Source: Thermohalobaculum sp039513195 (GTDB lineage: Bacteria; Pseudomonadota; Alphaproteobacteria; Rhodobacterales; Rhodobacteraceae). From it: a DNA stretch of 64,000 bases. Position numbers and translations under genes: made by a program. Of the stretch, positions 17,246 through 26,480 are shown piece after piece (the first letter of the stretch is position 1; the number at the start of each line of letters is the position of its first letter). The DNA lies in NCBI GenBank assembly GCA_039513195.1, contig JBCCRM010000024.1, positions 1 through 64,000 of the forward strand, in the 5' to 3' direction. The notes below the pieces were generated by a model, which searched no databases, had not been told where the DNA came from, and saw nothing but the letters and a program-made list of their open reading frames with translations.

Positions 17246-18271
17246 CTAGGTTGTGTGCCCCGCAATTAGGCGGCAGGTGAAGTCTGGCCCAGCAACGGGA
17301 GGGCTCTCCGGCGCCTCAGCCAGGATCCACGCCGCGGCGGCCGCACCGATCTCGTGGCGTGGGGTTTGAGTAGTCGTGATCCGCATCGGCAAGGCCGTCA
17401 GGAAACCGAGCCCGTTGAAGCCGGCGAGCGCGAGCGCGCCAGGCACATCGATGCCCGTTGCCAGACAATGCATCAATCCCCCAGCGGCCAGGTCGTCATT
17501 GGCGTAGTAGATCGCGTCCATCGGCGCGCTTTCTGCGAGCAGCGCCGCCGTCAGCGCCCGGCCGGCCTGCATCGAGGACGGGGCGCCGTCGACCCGGCGC
17601 GCGACGATGCTCGCACCTGCGTCAGATACTGTCTTGGCGAAGGCGTCGAACCGCTTTGTCGCGCGCAAATCGTTGCCAATGGTGCTCGCGACATAGCCGA
17701 AGCGGCGATAGCCGCGGCGCAGCAAATGGCGGGCCATATCGCAGCCGACTTTGTGGTGAGAGAAGCCGAAGCAAGCCGACATCGGCGCCCCGTCGCTGTC
17801 CATGATCTCTGCGACCCGGACGCCGGTGCGCTGTACGATCTGACGGAGCGCTTCGGTGTGTTCCAGGCCGGAGAGGATAAGACCCCGCGGGCGCCAGGCG
17901 AGCAGGTCGAAAACGATGTCCTCTTCTGTCTCCAGCGCGTATTCCGATACTCCGAACACAGGGCGCAAATGGCTCTCGCCCAAGGTCGCATCGATGCCGG
18001 CTAGCACCTCGGTGAAGACCCGGTTCTGGAGCGTCGGGACGACCACGCCAACCAGCGGATTGTCGTAAGCGGCATTGCCCCCGGCGAGACGGTTGTGGAC
18101 ATAGCCGATGTCCCGTGCGGCACGCACCACGGCTTTGCGCACATCCTTCGAAATATAGCCCGTGCCACGCATAACCCGCGACACGGTCATCTGGCTCACG
18201 CCTGCGACACCGGCCACGTCATGCATGGTCGGCTGACGGTCAGCCCCGGTGCCTCTGCGTCTGCGCGCCAT
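17246..18271 (-). CDS. LacI-family transcriptional repressor
   Basis: 341 residues. The N-terminal helix-turn-helix is clear in PTMHDVAGVAGVSQMTVSRV with the hinge helix VHNRLAGGNA. The rest is a periplasmic-binding-like effector domain (LVGVVVPTLQNRVF..., IYYANDDLAAGG). The ATG follows GAGGTGA. It diverges from the sugar ABC operon. Two TGTTTN4AAACA palindromes in the 161-bp gap are its probable operators. The effector is presumably the imported sugar, sugar acid or lactone. Confidence 0.93.
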   Translation of the reverse strand: MARRRRGTGADRQPTMHDVAGVAGVSQMTVSRVMRGTGYISKDVRKAVVRAARDIGYVHNRLAGGNAAYDNPLVGVVVPTLQNRVFTEVLAGIDATLGESHLRPVFGVSEYALETEEDIVFDLLAWRPRGLILSGLEHTEALRQIVQRTGVRVAEIMDSDGAPMSACFGFSHHKVGCDMARHLLRRGYRRFGYVASTIGNDLRATKRFDAFAKTVSDAGASIVARRVDGAPSSMQAGRALTAALLAESAPMDAIYYANDDLAAGGLMHCLATGIDVPGALALAGFNGLGFLTALPMRITTTQTPRHEIGAAAAAWILAEAPESPPVAGPDFTCRLIAGHTT

Positions 18272-18312
18272 CTCGCGTCACCTCACGCCCCTTCTTCGGA
18301 CGGGTTGACATG

Positions 18313-18326
18313 TGTTTACGTAAACA
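18313..18326 (+). promoter_or_regulatory. LacI-type operator O1
   Basis: TGTTTACGTAAACA is a perfect 14-bp palindrome with a central CG, as is usual for LacI/GalR-family operators. It lies 42 bp upstream of the repressor start and 107 bp upstream of the binding-protein start. Confidence 0.8.
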
Positions 18327-18344
18327 GATAATGGCCTGGCAAGA

Positions 18345-18358
18345 TGTTTATACAAACA
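18345..18358 (+). promoter_or_regulatory. LacI-type operator O2
   Basis: TGTTTATACAAACA shares the TGTTT/AAACA arms of the first site. The two centres are 32 bp apart, close to three helical turns, so two dimers would sit on the same face of the DNA. It lies 75 bp upstream of the binding-protein start. Confidence 0.75.
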
Positions 18359-18432
18359 CACCGGCCGCCGCCGTTCTGGCAGCGAAGCGCGGACATGCCG
18401 ACAGACCGGCCAAATATCGGGAGGACAAAGAC

Positions 18433-19515
18433 ATGCGCACCCTGTTCCTGAGCACGGCACTCGCCTTCGTCACCGCAGGCACGGCCCTTGCCGCAGACAC
18501 GCATCGGCCGGAATGCTTTGCGCCGGCACCCGGGACGTCGACGATCTCCTATGACGCGAAGGAGGGGCCTTACCGTCTCGCCTTCGTCAACGGCTTTGCG
18601 GGGAACGATTGGCGCATCCAGGCGATCCAGTCGGCCAAGGCTTGGGCCGCGCGGCCGGAGAATGCCAGCAAGATCGATGAGTTCACGGTCGTATCGGTCG
18701 GCAATGACAGTGCAGCGCAGATCGCCGCGATCGACAACTTCATTGCCGCCGGTTTCGACGCCATCGCCTTCATTGCGGTCAACCCGACCGCCTTCGAACC
18801 GGTGATCCGCCGCGCTGCGCGCGCGGGCACGATCCTTGTGCCCTTCGACAATGTCCTCGACACTGACAAGGTTGTGCAAGTGAACGAGAGCCAGAAGGAT
18901 CTCGGTGCGCTCAAGGCCCAGACGGTTATGGAGCTTCTGGGCGGCGAGGCGGAAAAGATCCTGATGGTCAATGGTCTGCCCGGCAACGCGACCGACCGCG
19001 ACCGTAGGCTCGGCATGATGAGTGTGTTGGAGGGAGTCGAGGGGCTCGAAATCGTCGAGGTCGTTGGCAACTGGGACACCGGCACCAGTCAGAAAGTGGT
19101 GGCCGACGCGCTCGCCACCCATGGCAGCTTCGATGCCGTTGTATCGCAGCATGGCGCCGCCGGGACCATCAACGCCATGCAGGCCGCCGGCCACCCGATT
19201 GTGCCGATGGGCGTCGATGGCGAAAACGGCGTGCGTATGCTGATGGACGAACTCGACATCCCCGGCGTCTCCGCCAGCCAAGCCCCGGCAATGTCGGCCG
19301 TGGCGCTCGAAGCCGCGGTGGCGCTGTTGGAGGGGCATTCGCTCCCACAAACGATCTTCCTGCCGATTCCCAGCGTGGCGGCGGCTGACTTGGAACCTGG
19401 CGGCAACTATTTCCCAGACCTGCCAAAGTCCTTCAACACCGGCACCGGCTATGTAGATTGCTTCGCACCCTTCACGCCGGAGGAACTGCTCGGCCAGTCT
19501 CCCGACAACACCTGA
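18433..19515 (+). CDS. sugar-type ABC transporter periplasmic binding protein
   Basis: 360 residues. A signal peptide (MRTLFLSTALAFVTAGTALA, cleaved before the Asp after ALAA) precedes a RbsB-like periplasmic-binding type I fold: YRLAFVNGFAGNDWR, IDNFIAAGFDAIAFIAVNP and FDAVVSQHGAAGTINAM. The start at 18433 follows GGGAGGAC; the frame is open further upstream through the operators, but that stretch lacks a ribosome site. It is the first gene of a seven-gene unit (two permeases, one tandem ATPase, lactonase, dehydrogenase). The ligand is probably a pentose, tetrose or aldonate; the sequence does not say which. Confidence 0.9.
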   Translation: MRTLFLSTALAFVTAGTALAADTHRPECFAPAPGTSTISYDAKEGPYRLAFVNGFAGNDWRIQAIQSAKAWAARPENASKIDEFTVVSVGNDSAAQIAAIDNFIAAGFDAIAFIAVNPTAFEPVIRRAARAGTILVPFDNVLDTDKVVQVNESQKDLGALKAQTVMELLGGEAEKILMVNGLPGNATDRDRRLGMMSVLEGVEGLEIVEVVGNWDTGTSQKVVADALATHGSFDAVVSQHGAAGTINAMQAAGHPIVPMGVDGENGVRMLMDELDIPGVSASQAPAMSAVALEAAVALLEGHSLPQTIFLPIPSVAAADLEPGGNYFPDLPKSFNTGTGYVDCFAPFTPEELLGQSPDNT

Positions 19516-19577
19516 AGCCCAACGGCGCCAAAGACCGGCGGCGCGCCTGCGCCGTCGCCCTGGCCGATCGGGACGCG

Positions 19578-21089
19578 ATGACCGAAACCCCGCCCTTTCT
19601 GGAGATGCGAGGCATCTCAATGCAGTTCGGCGCGACCAAGGCGCTCGACCGTGTGGACTTCGCCTGCCGGCCAGCCGAGATCCACGCCGTTTTGGGTGAG
19701 AACGGGGCCGGCAAGTCGACCCTGATGAAGCTGATCGCCGGTGTGCTGCAACCGACCGACGGCCAGATCCGGGTCGAGGGCGAGGAAGTGCATCTAGGCC
19801 AGCCCCGCGACGCCCTTGCCCATGGCCTCGTCTGCGTCTTCCAAGAACTGTCGCTGGTGCCGGATCTTACAGTGCGCGACAATCTATTGCTCGGGGCTCC
19901 GGGCAGGGGTCTCGGCTGGCTCAAGCGCGATGGATTGGCCGAGGCGCAGGCGATTTTGCGCCGCATCGGGGGAGAGGACATCCGCCTCTCCGCCCGCGTC
20001 GCCGATCTGACCCTGGCTGCCCGCCAGCAGGTGGAGATTGCAAAGGCGATGATGAAGCGCCCGCGTCTCCTGATCCTCGACGAGGCAACCTCCGCCCTCG
20101 GCGCCTCGGTCGTAGACAAGGTCTTCGCCCTGATCCGGGAGGAGCGCGACCGGGGGACCGCCGTGCTCTTCATCTCCCACCGTTTCCACGAGGTCGAGGC
20201 GCTGGCCGACCGCGTCTCGGTCTTTCGCAACGGGGAACGGGTCGCGACCTTCGCCAAGGGCGCCCATGACTATGGCGAGATCATCGACATGATGGTGGGC
20301 CAGAAGATCGAGGAGCTGTTTCCACCGAAGCCAACGGCCAGCCCCGATGCCGAGACGGTGCTGACAGTCAATGGCTTTTCCTGGGACGGCAAGGTCCACG
20401 ATATCGGCCTGACAGTGCGCCGCGGGCAGATCGTCGGCCTGGGGGGGCTCGATGGCCAGGGCCAGGGTGCGTTCCTGATGGGGCTCTTCGGGCTCCTGCG
20501 CGGGACCGAGGGGGCGGTCACCATCGGCGGAAGCCAAGTCACCGTCTCCAGCCCCAAGGCCGCGAAACATGCGGATGTCGCGCTCGCCTTTATCCCGGAG
20601 GACCGCAAGACGGAGGGGCTGATCCAGGACCAGAGCATCCGCGAGAACCTGGAGCTGGCAGCCCTCGGCCGCGACGATCTCAATGCCCACGATCCGGCGC
20701 TCTATGCCGGATCCCTCGACCGGTTGGAGCTAAAGCATGGCGGGCTCGACCTGCCGGTCGCCTCGCTCTCAGGCGGCAATCAGCAAAAGGTCGTGCTCTC
20801 GAAATGGCTGGCTCTGCGGCCCCGCTGTCTCCTGCTCGCCGATCCGACCCGCGGCATCGACGTGAAAACCAAGACCCAGATCTATGCCATGCTCCGCCGC
20901 CTGGCCGACGAGGGCACGGCGATCCTGCTGCTCAGCACCGATTACGAGGAGCTCATCCAGCTCTGCGACGAGACCCATATCTTCTTCGGTGGACGGATCG
21001 TGCGAACGCTCAGCGGTGCGGCGCTGACCCCGCAAAACGTGATCGCCGCCACGCTAAACATTGCCGCGCCGGAGATGGCAGATGCTTGA
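19578..21089 (+). CDS. sugar ABC transporter ATP-binding protein, RbsA/MglA-type tandem ATPase
   Basis: 503 residues with two ATPase halves. The first has Walker A GENGAGKST, the degenerate signature LTLAARQQVEIAKAM and Walker B LLILDEATSAL. The second has a degenerate P-loop (GLGGLDGQGQGAFL) but a proper LSGGNQQKVVLSKWL signature and LLADPTRGIDV. This asymmetry is normal for the carbohydrate CUT2 class. The ATG at 19578 gives the expected N-terminus. The 3' end overlaps the first permease by 8 bp. Confidence 0.93.
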   Translation: MTETPPFLEMRGISMQFGATKALDRVDFACRPAEIHAVLGENGAGKSTLMKLIAGVLQPTDGQIRVEGEEVHLGQPRDALAHGLVCVFQELSLVPDLTVRDNLLLGAPGRGLGWLKRDGLAEAQAILRRIGGEDIRLSARVADLTLAARQQVEIAKAMMKRPRLLILDEATSALGASVVDKVFALIREERDRGTAVLFISHRFHEVEALADRVSVFRNGERVATFAKGAHDYGEIIDMMVGQKIEELFPPKPTASPDAETVLTVNGFSWDGKVHDIGLTVRRGQIVGLGGLDGQGQGAFLMGLFGLLRGTEGAVTIGGSQVTVSSPKAAKHADVALAFIPEDRKTEGLIQDQSIRENLELAALGRDDLNAHDPALYAGSLDRLELKHGGLDLPVASLSGGNQQKVVLSKWLALRPRCLLLADPTRGIDVKTKTQIYAMLRRLADEGTAILLLSTDYEELIQLCDETHIFFGGRIVRTLSGAALTPQNVIAATLNIAAPEMADA

Positions 21090-22047
21090 CTATCTGCGTG
21101 CCAACCGGCGGGAGGCAATTGCTGGCATCGTGCTCGTGGTCCTTCTCGCGCTCTATCTGGGCACCCATCCCCGCGGCGCCTCCACCTATGTGCTGACGAT
21201 CTGGGCCAATCAGTGCCTGATCCTGGGGCTGGCAGCTGCCGCCCAGTTTTTCGCTGTGGTCGTTCGGGGCATCGACCTTTCAGTGGGCGCAGTGATGGCG
21301 CTGACCAACTGCATCGCTTCCCATCTCCTCGACGGATCGGTACTGGGCATTGCGCTCGGCATGGTGGCGGTGCTGTTGGCGGGTGGGCTCTGCGGGCTCG
21401 CGAATGGTTGCCTGGTCGTCTTCGGTAGGATCCAGCCCATCGTGGTCACTCTGGCCAGCGCCTCCGTCTTCGTGGGACTTGCGCTCCTCCTCCGCCCGAC
21501 GCCGGGTGGGGCGATCAACTACGACCTCGCCGATGCGATCACGCTCGACATAGCCGGTGTGCCAACCGCCCTGGTCGCGACCGGCCTGATCGTCTTCGCC
21601 TTTTGGCTGCCGTTTCGGCGCACGGGCCTCGGTCTCGGGCTGTACGCTCTGGGCTCGTCGGAGAAGGCCGCCTTTCAGTCCGGCATCGACACGCGGCTGG
21701 TGCGGATCGCGGCCTTCACCCTCGCGGGGGTCTTCGGCGGGCTCGCAGGCCTCTTCTACAGTTTCGTGACGACCACCGGCGATGCCGGCATCGCGGCAGG
21801 CTTTACGCTAAACTCCATCGCCGCCGTGGTGCTGGGCGGTGTGCTCCTCCGGGGCGGTGTCGGCTCGCTGATCGGCGCGCTCGCCGGCGCCTTCATCCTG
21901 AAGACAATCGCCTCGCTGATGTTCTTCTCCGGTATCCCGTCGCTTGCCCAACCGCTGTTCGAGGGATTGATCCTCGCCGCGGCCATCGCCATCGGCGGCG
22001 CCGATGTGCTGCGCGCCCGCAACCGGTTGGACATCTTCGCGCGATGA
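21082..22047 (+). CDS. sugar ABC transporter permease 1 (RbsC type)
   Basis: 321 residues, about nine to ten hydrophobic helices. It contains the CUT2 coupling region GIDLSVGAVMALTN near residue 65 and a C-terminal GSLIGALAGAFILKTI. The ATG at 21082 has a GGAG ribosome site inside the end of the ATPase gene, so translation is coupled. It would form a heterodimeric channel with the next permease. Confidence 0.92.
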   Translation: MLDYLRANRREAIAGIVLVVLLALYLGTHPRGASTYVLTIWANQCLILGLAAAAQFFAVVVRGIDLSVGAVMALTNCIASHLLDGSVLGIALGMVAVLLAGGLCGLANGCLVVFGRIQPIVVTLASASVFVGLALLLRPTPGGAINYDLADAITLDIAGVPTALVATGLIVFAFWLPFRRTGLGLGLYALGSSEKAAFQSGIDTRLVRIAAFTLAGVFGGLAGLFYSFVTTTGDAGIAAGFTLNSIAAVVLGGVLLRGGVGSLIGALAGAFILKTIASLMFFSGIPSLAQPLFEGLILAAAIAIGGADVLRARNRLDIFAR

Positions 22048-22988
22048 CCCGGGCGATCACCATAGACAGCCTGATGCCCTATCTCGGCGCGGTGGCGCTG
22101 ATCCTTGCCGGCAGCCTGTTCTTTCCGGCGATCCTGACGGTCGACTATCTGGGCCAGCAGCTTCAGATCGCAGCCTTTCTCGGATTGCTTGCGACCGGGG
22201 CGACGGTGGTTATCCTGCTCGGGCATATCGATCTGTCGGTGCCTTGGGTGATGACAGGCGCCGCAATCCTATCGACGGCGCTGGTCGGCTCGGGCAATGC
22301 GGTGCTCGGCGCACTCGCGGTTCCGGCCGCCCTGGCCTTCGGGGCGCTGATCGGCGTCGTAAACGGCTTCGGAGTGGCGGTCTTGCGCATCCCCTCTATG
22401 GTCTGGACGCTTGCGGTCAACTCCATGCTGCTCGGCCTCGCGGTGCTCAACACCGGCGGTTTCAACCCAAAGGGCGAGGCGAGCGCGCTTATGGTTGGGA
22501 TGGCCTCGGGCAAGGTCTTGGGTATGCCAGTGAGCTTCCTGGTCTGGATCGCGGTCACCGCGGCCCTGGCCCTCTTCCTCACGCGCACGCCCTTCGGACG
22601 CTATCTACGGTCTATCGGCTTCAACGAGAAGGCGACCTTTTTGTCTGGCGTCTCCACGCCCTCGGTGGTCTTCACGGCCTTCGCCGTCGCCGGCATGTGC
22701 TCGGCCCTCGGCGGCGTGTTGCTGGCGGGGTATGCGAACCAGGCCTACCAGTCGATGGGCGACCCGTTCCTGCTGCCAACCATTGCAGCGGTGGTGATCG
22801 GCGGCACTTCGATCCTCGGTGGGCGGGGCGGGCTCTTCGGCACCATCGGCGGCGCTCTTTTCATAACGCTGCTGACCTCGATCCTGTCGGTCATGCAGAT
22901 CGGCGACGCCTGGCGCAGCATCATCTTCGGCCTGATCATCCTTGCCATGCTGCTGTTTCAGAGCCTCAGGAAGGGAGCCCCGGCATGA
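22044..22988 (+). CDS. sugar ABC transporter permease 2 (RbsC type)
   Basis: 314 residues, polytopic. It has the RbsC-type coupling motif LGHIDLSVPWVMTGAAILS and the C-terminal IGGTSILGGRGGLFGTIGGA hallmark. The ATG overlaps the stop of permease 1 (ATGA), and its own stop overlaps the lactonase start. Having two different permeases indicates a heterodimer, as in some CUT2 systems. Confidence 0.92.
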   Translation: MTRAITIDSLMPYLGAVALILAGSLFFPAILTVDYLGQQLQIAAFLGLLATGATVVILLGHIDLSVPWVMTGAAILSTALVGSGNAVLGALAVPAALAFGALIGVVNGFGVAVLRIPSMVWTLAVNSMLLGLAVLNTGGFNPKGEASALMVGMASGKVLGMPVSFLVWIAVTAALALFLTRTPFGRYLRSIGFNEKATFLSGVSTPSVVFTAFAVAGMCSALGGVLLAGYANQAYQSMGDPFLLPTIAAVVIGGTSILGGRGGLFGTIGGALFITLLTSILSVMQIGDAWRSIIFGLIILAMLLFQSLRKGAPA

Positions 22989-23935
22989 ACGCCCCCGGCT
23001 ATGTCTCCGTCGATCCACGGTTCGAGGCCTTTGTCGATACTGCTCGCCCGCCGGAGGTCATCGCCGAGGGTTGCGTCTGGACCGAGGGCCCGGTGTGGCT
23101 GGATGCTGGGCTTTTCTTCAACGATATCCCCAAAAAGCGAATGCTGCGCTGGACCGAGCGGGAAGGCGTGACCATCGCCCTGGCCAACAGCGAATTCGCC
23201 AATGGCAACACCCTCGACCGCGTGGGCCTGATGGTCTCTTGCGAGCATGGCGGCCGGCGGGTGGTGCGCCGGCACGACCCCTATGACCTCGCAGCCGTGG
23301 AGGTGATCGCCGAACGTTTCGAGGGCAATCGCCTGAACTCGCCCAATGACGTTGTCGTCCGTTCCGATGGGTCGGTGTGGTTTACGGACCCGCCCTACGG
23401 CATCAACTCCGACGTCGAGGGCTATCCGGCGGAAAGCGAGATCGGTGGCTGCTATGTCTTCTGCGCGCTGCCCGATGGCAGCCTCCACGCCGCGGTCACC
23501 GATTTCGACAAGCCCAATGGGCTGGCCTTCTCTCCCGACGAGCGTCGCCTCTACATCGCAGACTCTGGCGCGATCCGCGGTGCGAGCTTCCCCGGCATCG
23601 ATTACGCGCTACCCCATCACATCCGCGTCTTCGACGTGGATGGAGCAACGCTCTCGAATGGGCGCGTCTTCGCCGTGATAGCCCCAGGGGTGCCGGATGG
23701 GTTCCGGATCGACACCGAGGGCTTCGTTTGGACCTCGGCCCTCGACGGGATCCACTGCCTGTCGCCGGAAGGTGCGCTGATCGGCAAGATTCTGCTGCCG
23801 AGCCAGACCTCAAATCTCTGCTTCGGGGGGGCAGCGGGCACGACGCTGTTCATTACCTCGTCAGACAAGGTCTATCGGGTAGAGAGCACCCGACGCGACG
23901 CGGCCACGAATGGCGTGGAAGGGAACTTGTCATGA
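22985..23935 (+). CDS. SMP-30/gluconolactonase-family sugar lactonase
   Basis: 316 residues, a six-bladed propeller. Family motifs include EGPVWL (metal Glu), NSPNDVVVRSDGSVWFTDPP (metal Asn region), KPNGLAFSPDERRLYIADSG (metal Asn and Asp) and DGFRIDTEGFVWTSA. These enzymes hydrolyse aldonolactones. Coupling with the importer (ATGA) suggests that a sugar is oxidised to a lactone, or a lactone is imported, and opened here to an aldonate. No signal peptide, so cytoplasmic. Confidence 0.9.
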   Translation: MNAPGYVSVDPRFEAFVDTARPPEVIAEGCVWTEGPVWLDAGLFFNDIPKKRMLRWTEREGVTIALANSEFANGNTLDRVGLMVSCEHGGRRVVRRHDPYDLAAVEVIAERFEGNRLNSPNDVVVRSDGSVWFTDPPYGINSDVEGYPAESEIGGCYVFCALPDGSLHAAVTDFDKPNGLAFSPDERRLYIADSGAIRGASFPGIDYALPHHIRVFDVDGATLSNGRVFAVIAPGVPDGFRIDTEGFVWTSALDGIHCLSPEGALIGKILLPSQTSNLCFGGAAGTTLFITSSDKVYRVESTRRDAATNGVEGNLS

Positions 23936-24828
23936 CCATCAACACTGCGGTGATCGGCCTTGGCTCGATGGGGATGGGGATGGCCCGGTCCTGCCTGCGG
24001 GCTGGCCACCGCGTCCACGGCTCCGATGTGGTGGCGGAGCGGGTTGCGGCCTTTGTCAAGGAGGGTGGCGCCGACGGCCCCCTGATCGACGCGGCGCCGA
24101 TCCTGGACGCGGTGGTTCTCGTGGTCCTAAACGCCGCCCAGGTTGAGGAGGTGCTGTTCGGCGCCCGGGGCCTTGCACCCCATCTCCGCCAAGGCGCGGT
24201 CGTGATCTGTTGCGCGACCGTGCCGCCCCGCTTCGCCGAGGCGATAGAGGCGCGATGTCGGGAGGCCGGGCTCCACTACCTCGATGCCCCGATCTCCGGC
24301 GGGTCGCTGAAGGCGGGGGAAGGCAGGCTCGGCATTATGGCTTCCGGCACGCCCGAGGCGTTCAGCGCAGCGGGCCCCGTGCTCGATGCAACGGCTGAGA
24401 CCATCTTCCGCCTCGGCGACCATGCGGGCCCAGGATCGGCCATGAAGGCGGTGAACCAGCTCCTTGCCGGCGTACATATTGCCACGATGGCCGAGGCACT
24501 CACGTTCGGCATGACCCAGGGCATCGCACCGGAGCAGTTCCTCGCCGTGATCTCGAAATGCGCCGGCACGTCCTGGATGCTGGAAAACCGCGCGCCTCAT
24601 GTGGTGGCAGGCGATTACACGCCGCACAGCCAGGTGAATATCTGGCCGAAGGATCTTGGCATCGTGCTTGAGGCGGCTGGGGCGACCGGTTTCGACGCAC
24701 CAATTACGGCCACGGCCCTGGCCCGGTATCGGGAGGCCGTTGCCATGGGCCTTGGTCAGGAAGACGATGCCGCGGTGGCGAAGGTCTACGCCCGCGACGC
24801 AGGCCTGACACTGCCAGGGACGGAATAA
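23932..24828 (+). CDS. beta-hydroxyacid dehydrogenase (HIBADH family, L-threonate/glycerate dehydrogenase-like)
   Basis: 298 residues. The N-terminal Rossmann motif is GLGSMGMGMA. The substrate motif APISGGSLKAGEGRLGIMASG is at the domain junction. The catalytic Lys is in GSAMKAVNQLL. This layout is shared by 3-hydroxyisobutyrate, tartronate-semialdehyde and L-threonate (LtnD) dehydrogenases. With a lactonase upstream, oxidation of a short sugar acid is likely. The usual LtnC aldolase and LtnK kinase partners are absent, so the pathway is not complete here. It is the last gene of the LacI-controlled unit; the ATGA overlap sets the start. Confidence 0.88.
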   Translation: MTINTAVIGLGSMGMGMARSCLRAGHRVHGSDVVAERVAAFVKEGGADGPLIDAAPILDAVVLVVLNAAQVEEVLFGARGLAPHLRQGAVVICCATVPPRFAEAIEARCREAGLHYLDAPISGGSLKAGEGRLGIMASGTPEAFSAAGPVLDATAETIFRLGDHAGPGSAMKAVNQLLAGVHIATMAEALTFGMTQGIAPEQFLAVISKCAGTSWMLENRAPHVVAGDYTPHSQVNIWPKDLGIVLEAAGATGFDAPITATALARYREAVAMGLGQEDDAAVAKVYARDAGLTLPGTE

Positions 24829-25041
24829 AGGCCGCGAGGCTACCGACCGCAGCACAGATCGCCTCGACCGCCGAAAAAAACAGACTGCATCGGAGGCCGG
24901 TCAGTGCCTCCCAAAACTCAAAGCACACGATCTGAGTTCCGGGATCATTCTACCAGCATCGCCACCCCCTCTTCAAAGCAACCACTTGACGTGGAGTGTC
25001 CGCCTAATAGAGTGACTTAATCATACAGAGTGGTTTTGGTC

Positions 25042-25494
25042 ATGAGACGAAGCGCTATCTCGTTGCTTGCAATGCTTTTTGTAGCTCTTTTTACAAAAGA
25101 GGCTCTTACACAAGAAATTGGAACAATCAAATCGTTAAAGGGAAATGTTATGATCGTTCGATCAGATACAAGGGTTGATGTTTCCATTGGTGATCCGCTG
25201 TTTCTGAACGATCGCGTGCTCACAGAGGCACAGAGTTCTTTCGGCGCAACTTTAGATGATGGGACGACCCTCGCAATTGGCGAAAAAGCAGATGTTGGTG
25301 TGGAGTCTTTTGTTTTTGAGCCAGGCGCTGGACTTTTTGACTTGATCGTTCGAGTATTCGCTGGACAGCTCATTTACGGATCTGGGCGCATTGGAGCGGC
25401 AAGGCCGGATCGCGTAAAAGTAGAAACACCGCAGCTTTCAGTTGGGACGCGTGGTACGCGGTTCGCTGTCATTGTTCCTTCGGTATCGCCATGA
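25042..25494 (+). CDS. FecR-domain periplasmic protein
   Basis: 150 residues. A signal peptide (RRSAISLLAMLFVALFTKEA) is followed by a FecR domain: IGTIKSLKGNVMIVRSD, VGDPLF-like IGDPLFLNDRVLTEAQSS, DDGTTLAIGEKADV, and a C-terminal VETPQLSVGTRGTRFAV. Proteins of this type stand alone in the periplasm rather than controlling an ECF sigma. The base composition is far more AT-rich than that of its neighbours up to about 25440, then returns to normal, pointing to transfer or relaxed codon use. The ATG at 25042 is preferred over a GTG at 25030. Its stop overlaps the OmpA-lipoprotein start (ATGA). Confidence 0.85.
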   Translation: MRRSAISLLAMLFVALFTKEALTQEIGTIKSLKGNVMIVRSDTRVDVSIGDPLFLNDRVLTEAQSSFGATLDDGTTLAIGEKADVGVESFVFEPGAGLFDLIVRVFAGQLIYGSGRIGAARPDRVKVETPQLSVGTRGTRFAVIVPSVSP

Positions 25495-26468
25495 TCCGTT
25501 GGTCCGTTGTTGTCGTTTCGGTGGCCTTGGCTGCGTGTGCCCGAACGCTGCCGGCGCCGGATCTGGTAGCGTTCGACCGGCTGCTGGCAGAGCAGTACGA
25601 TGCGCTGTCGCAGGCCGAGTTCGCGGAGAACGACTGGGCAGACGGCCGCTTCTTCCGCCGCAAACGTGACATGGCGTTGTCGGGCCAACGGCCGGAGCCC
25701 GACGATTTGGCGGACCGCACCTATCCCGATGCGCTCCGCGAAGAGTTGGAAGATGCACGAAACATGCTGTTGGGGATCCTTGGTTCTGTCGCGGCGCTGA
25801 TTGAGCCGAGAGCGCTGGCGGAAGCGCAGGGGGCTTTCGACTGCTGGGCGCAGGAGGCCGAGGAGGGGCTTCAGCCGGACGAAATCGAGGAATGCCGGGC
25901 CCGCTTCTTCGATCGCCTCCGGATCGCGAGCAGCGCGGCCACAGCACCGGTCGTGGTTCTTTTACCATCCGACGACCAGAGCTCTATCGTGGTGGAAGCG
26001 GACGGCACGGACACTCTCCTCACCGACACATTTGCCAGTGCCGCCGTGGCGGATGGCACCCTTTCCGATACCGGCGTACTGGAGGAAGGCGCAGTTCGTG
26101 AGGCGCTTTCTGCGACACTGTCGGCAGAGCCCCGAAAGCAGCGGCTTTACCTTATCTACTTCCAGACCGGGGGGACGGATATCACACCTGCCAGCGAAGA
26201 ACAGTTGCAGGCTGCCCTTGCCGATGCGCGTGAAACCCTTGCGGTGCGGGTGACCGTGTTCGGGCACACGGACCGGGTGGGATCCGCGAGCCTCAATGTC
26301 CGCCTGGCGCTTGCCAGAGCGGAAGCAATGCGGGAGCGTCTCATTGCAGCGGGCGTGCCCGCTGGATCGATCAGCGCCGACAGCTTCGGAGAGAGTTTTC
26401 CTCTGGTCGCCACGCCGGACAACATCGCCGAGCCGCTGAACCGGCGGGTCGAAATCGCGGTACGTTGA
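25491..26468 (+). CDS. OmpA-family outer-membrane lipoprotein
   Basis: 325 residues. A lipobox LAAC places the lipidated Cys at residue 16. A middle region of about 180 residues is acidic and helical with no known fold. The C-terminal OmpA/Pal peptidoglycan-binding domain (about 205-325) has LYLIYFQTGGTDITPASEEQ, VTVFGHTDRVGS, the family DxxGS turn and NRRVEIAV. It probably tethers the outer membrane to peptidoglycan. The overlap with the FecR gene and the 12-bp gap to the CHASE2 kinase suggest one envelope-sensing unit. Confidence 0.9.
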   Translation: MIRWSVVVVSVALAACARTLPAPDLVAFDRLLAEQYDALSQAEFAENDWADGRFFRRKRDMALSGQRPEPDDLADRTYPDALREELEDARNMLLGILGSVAALIEPRALAEAQGAFDCWAQEAEEGLQPDEIEECRARFFDRLRIASSAATAPVVVLLPSDDQSSIVVEADGTDTLLTDTFASAAVADGTLSDTGVLEEGAVREALSATLSAEPRKQRLYLIYFQTGGTDITPASEEQLQAALADARETLAVRVTVFGHTDRVGSASLNVRLALARAEAMRERLIAAGVPAGSISADSFGESFPLVATPDNIAEPLNRRVEIAVR

Positions 26469-26480
26469 GCCCACGGCACC

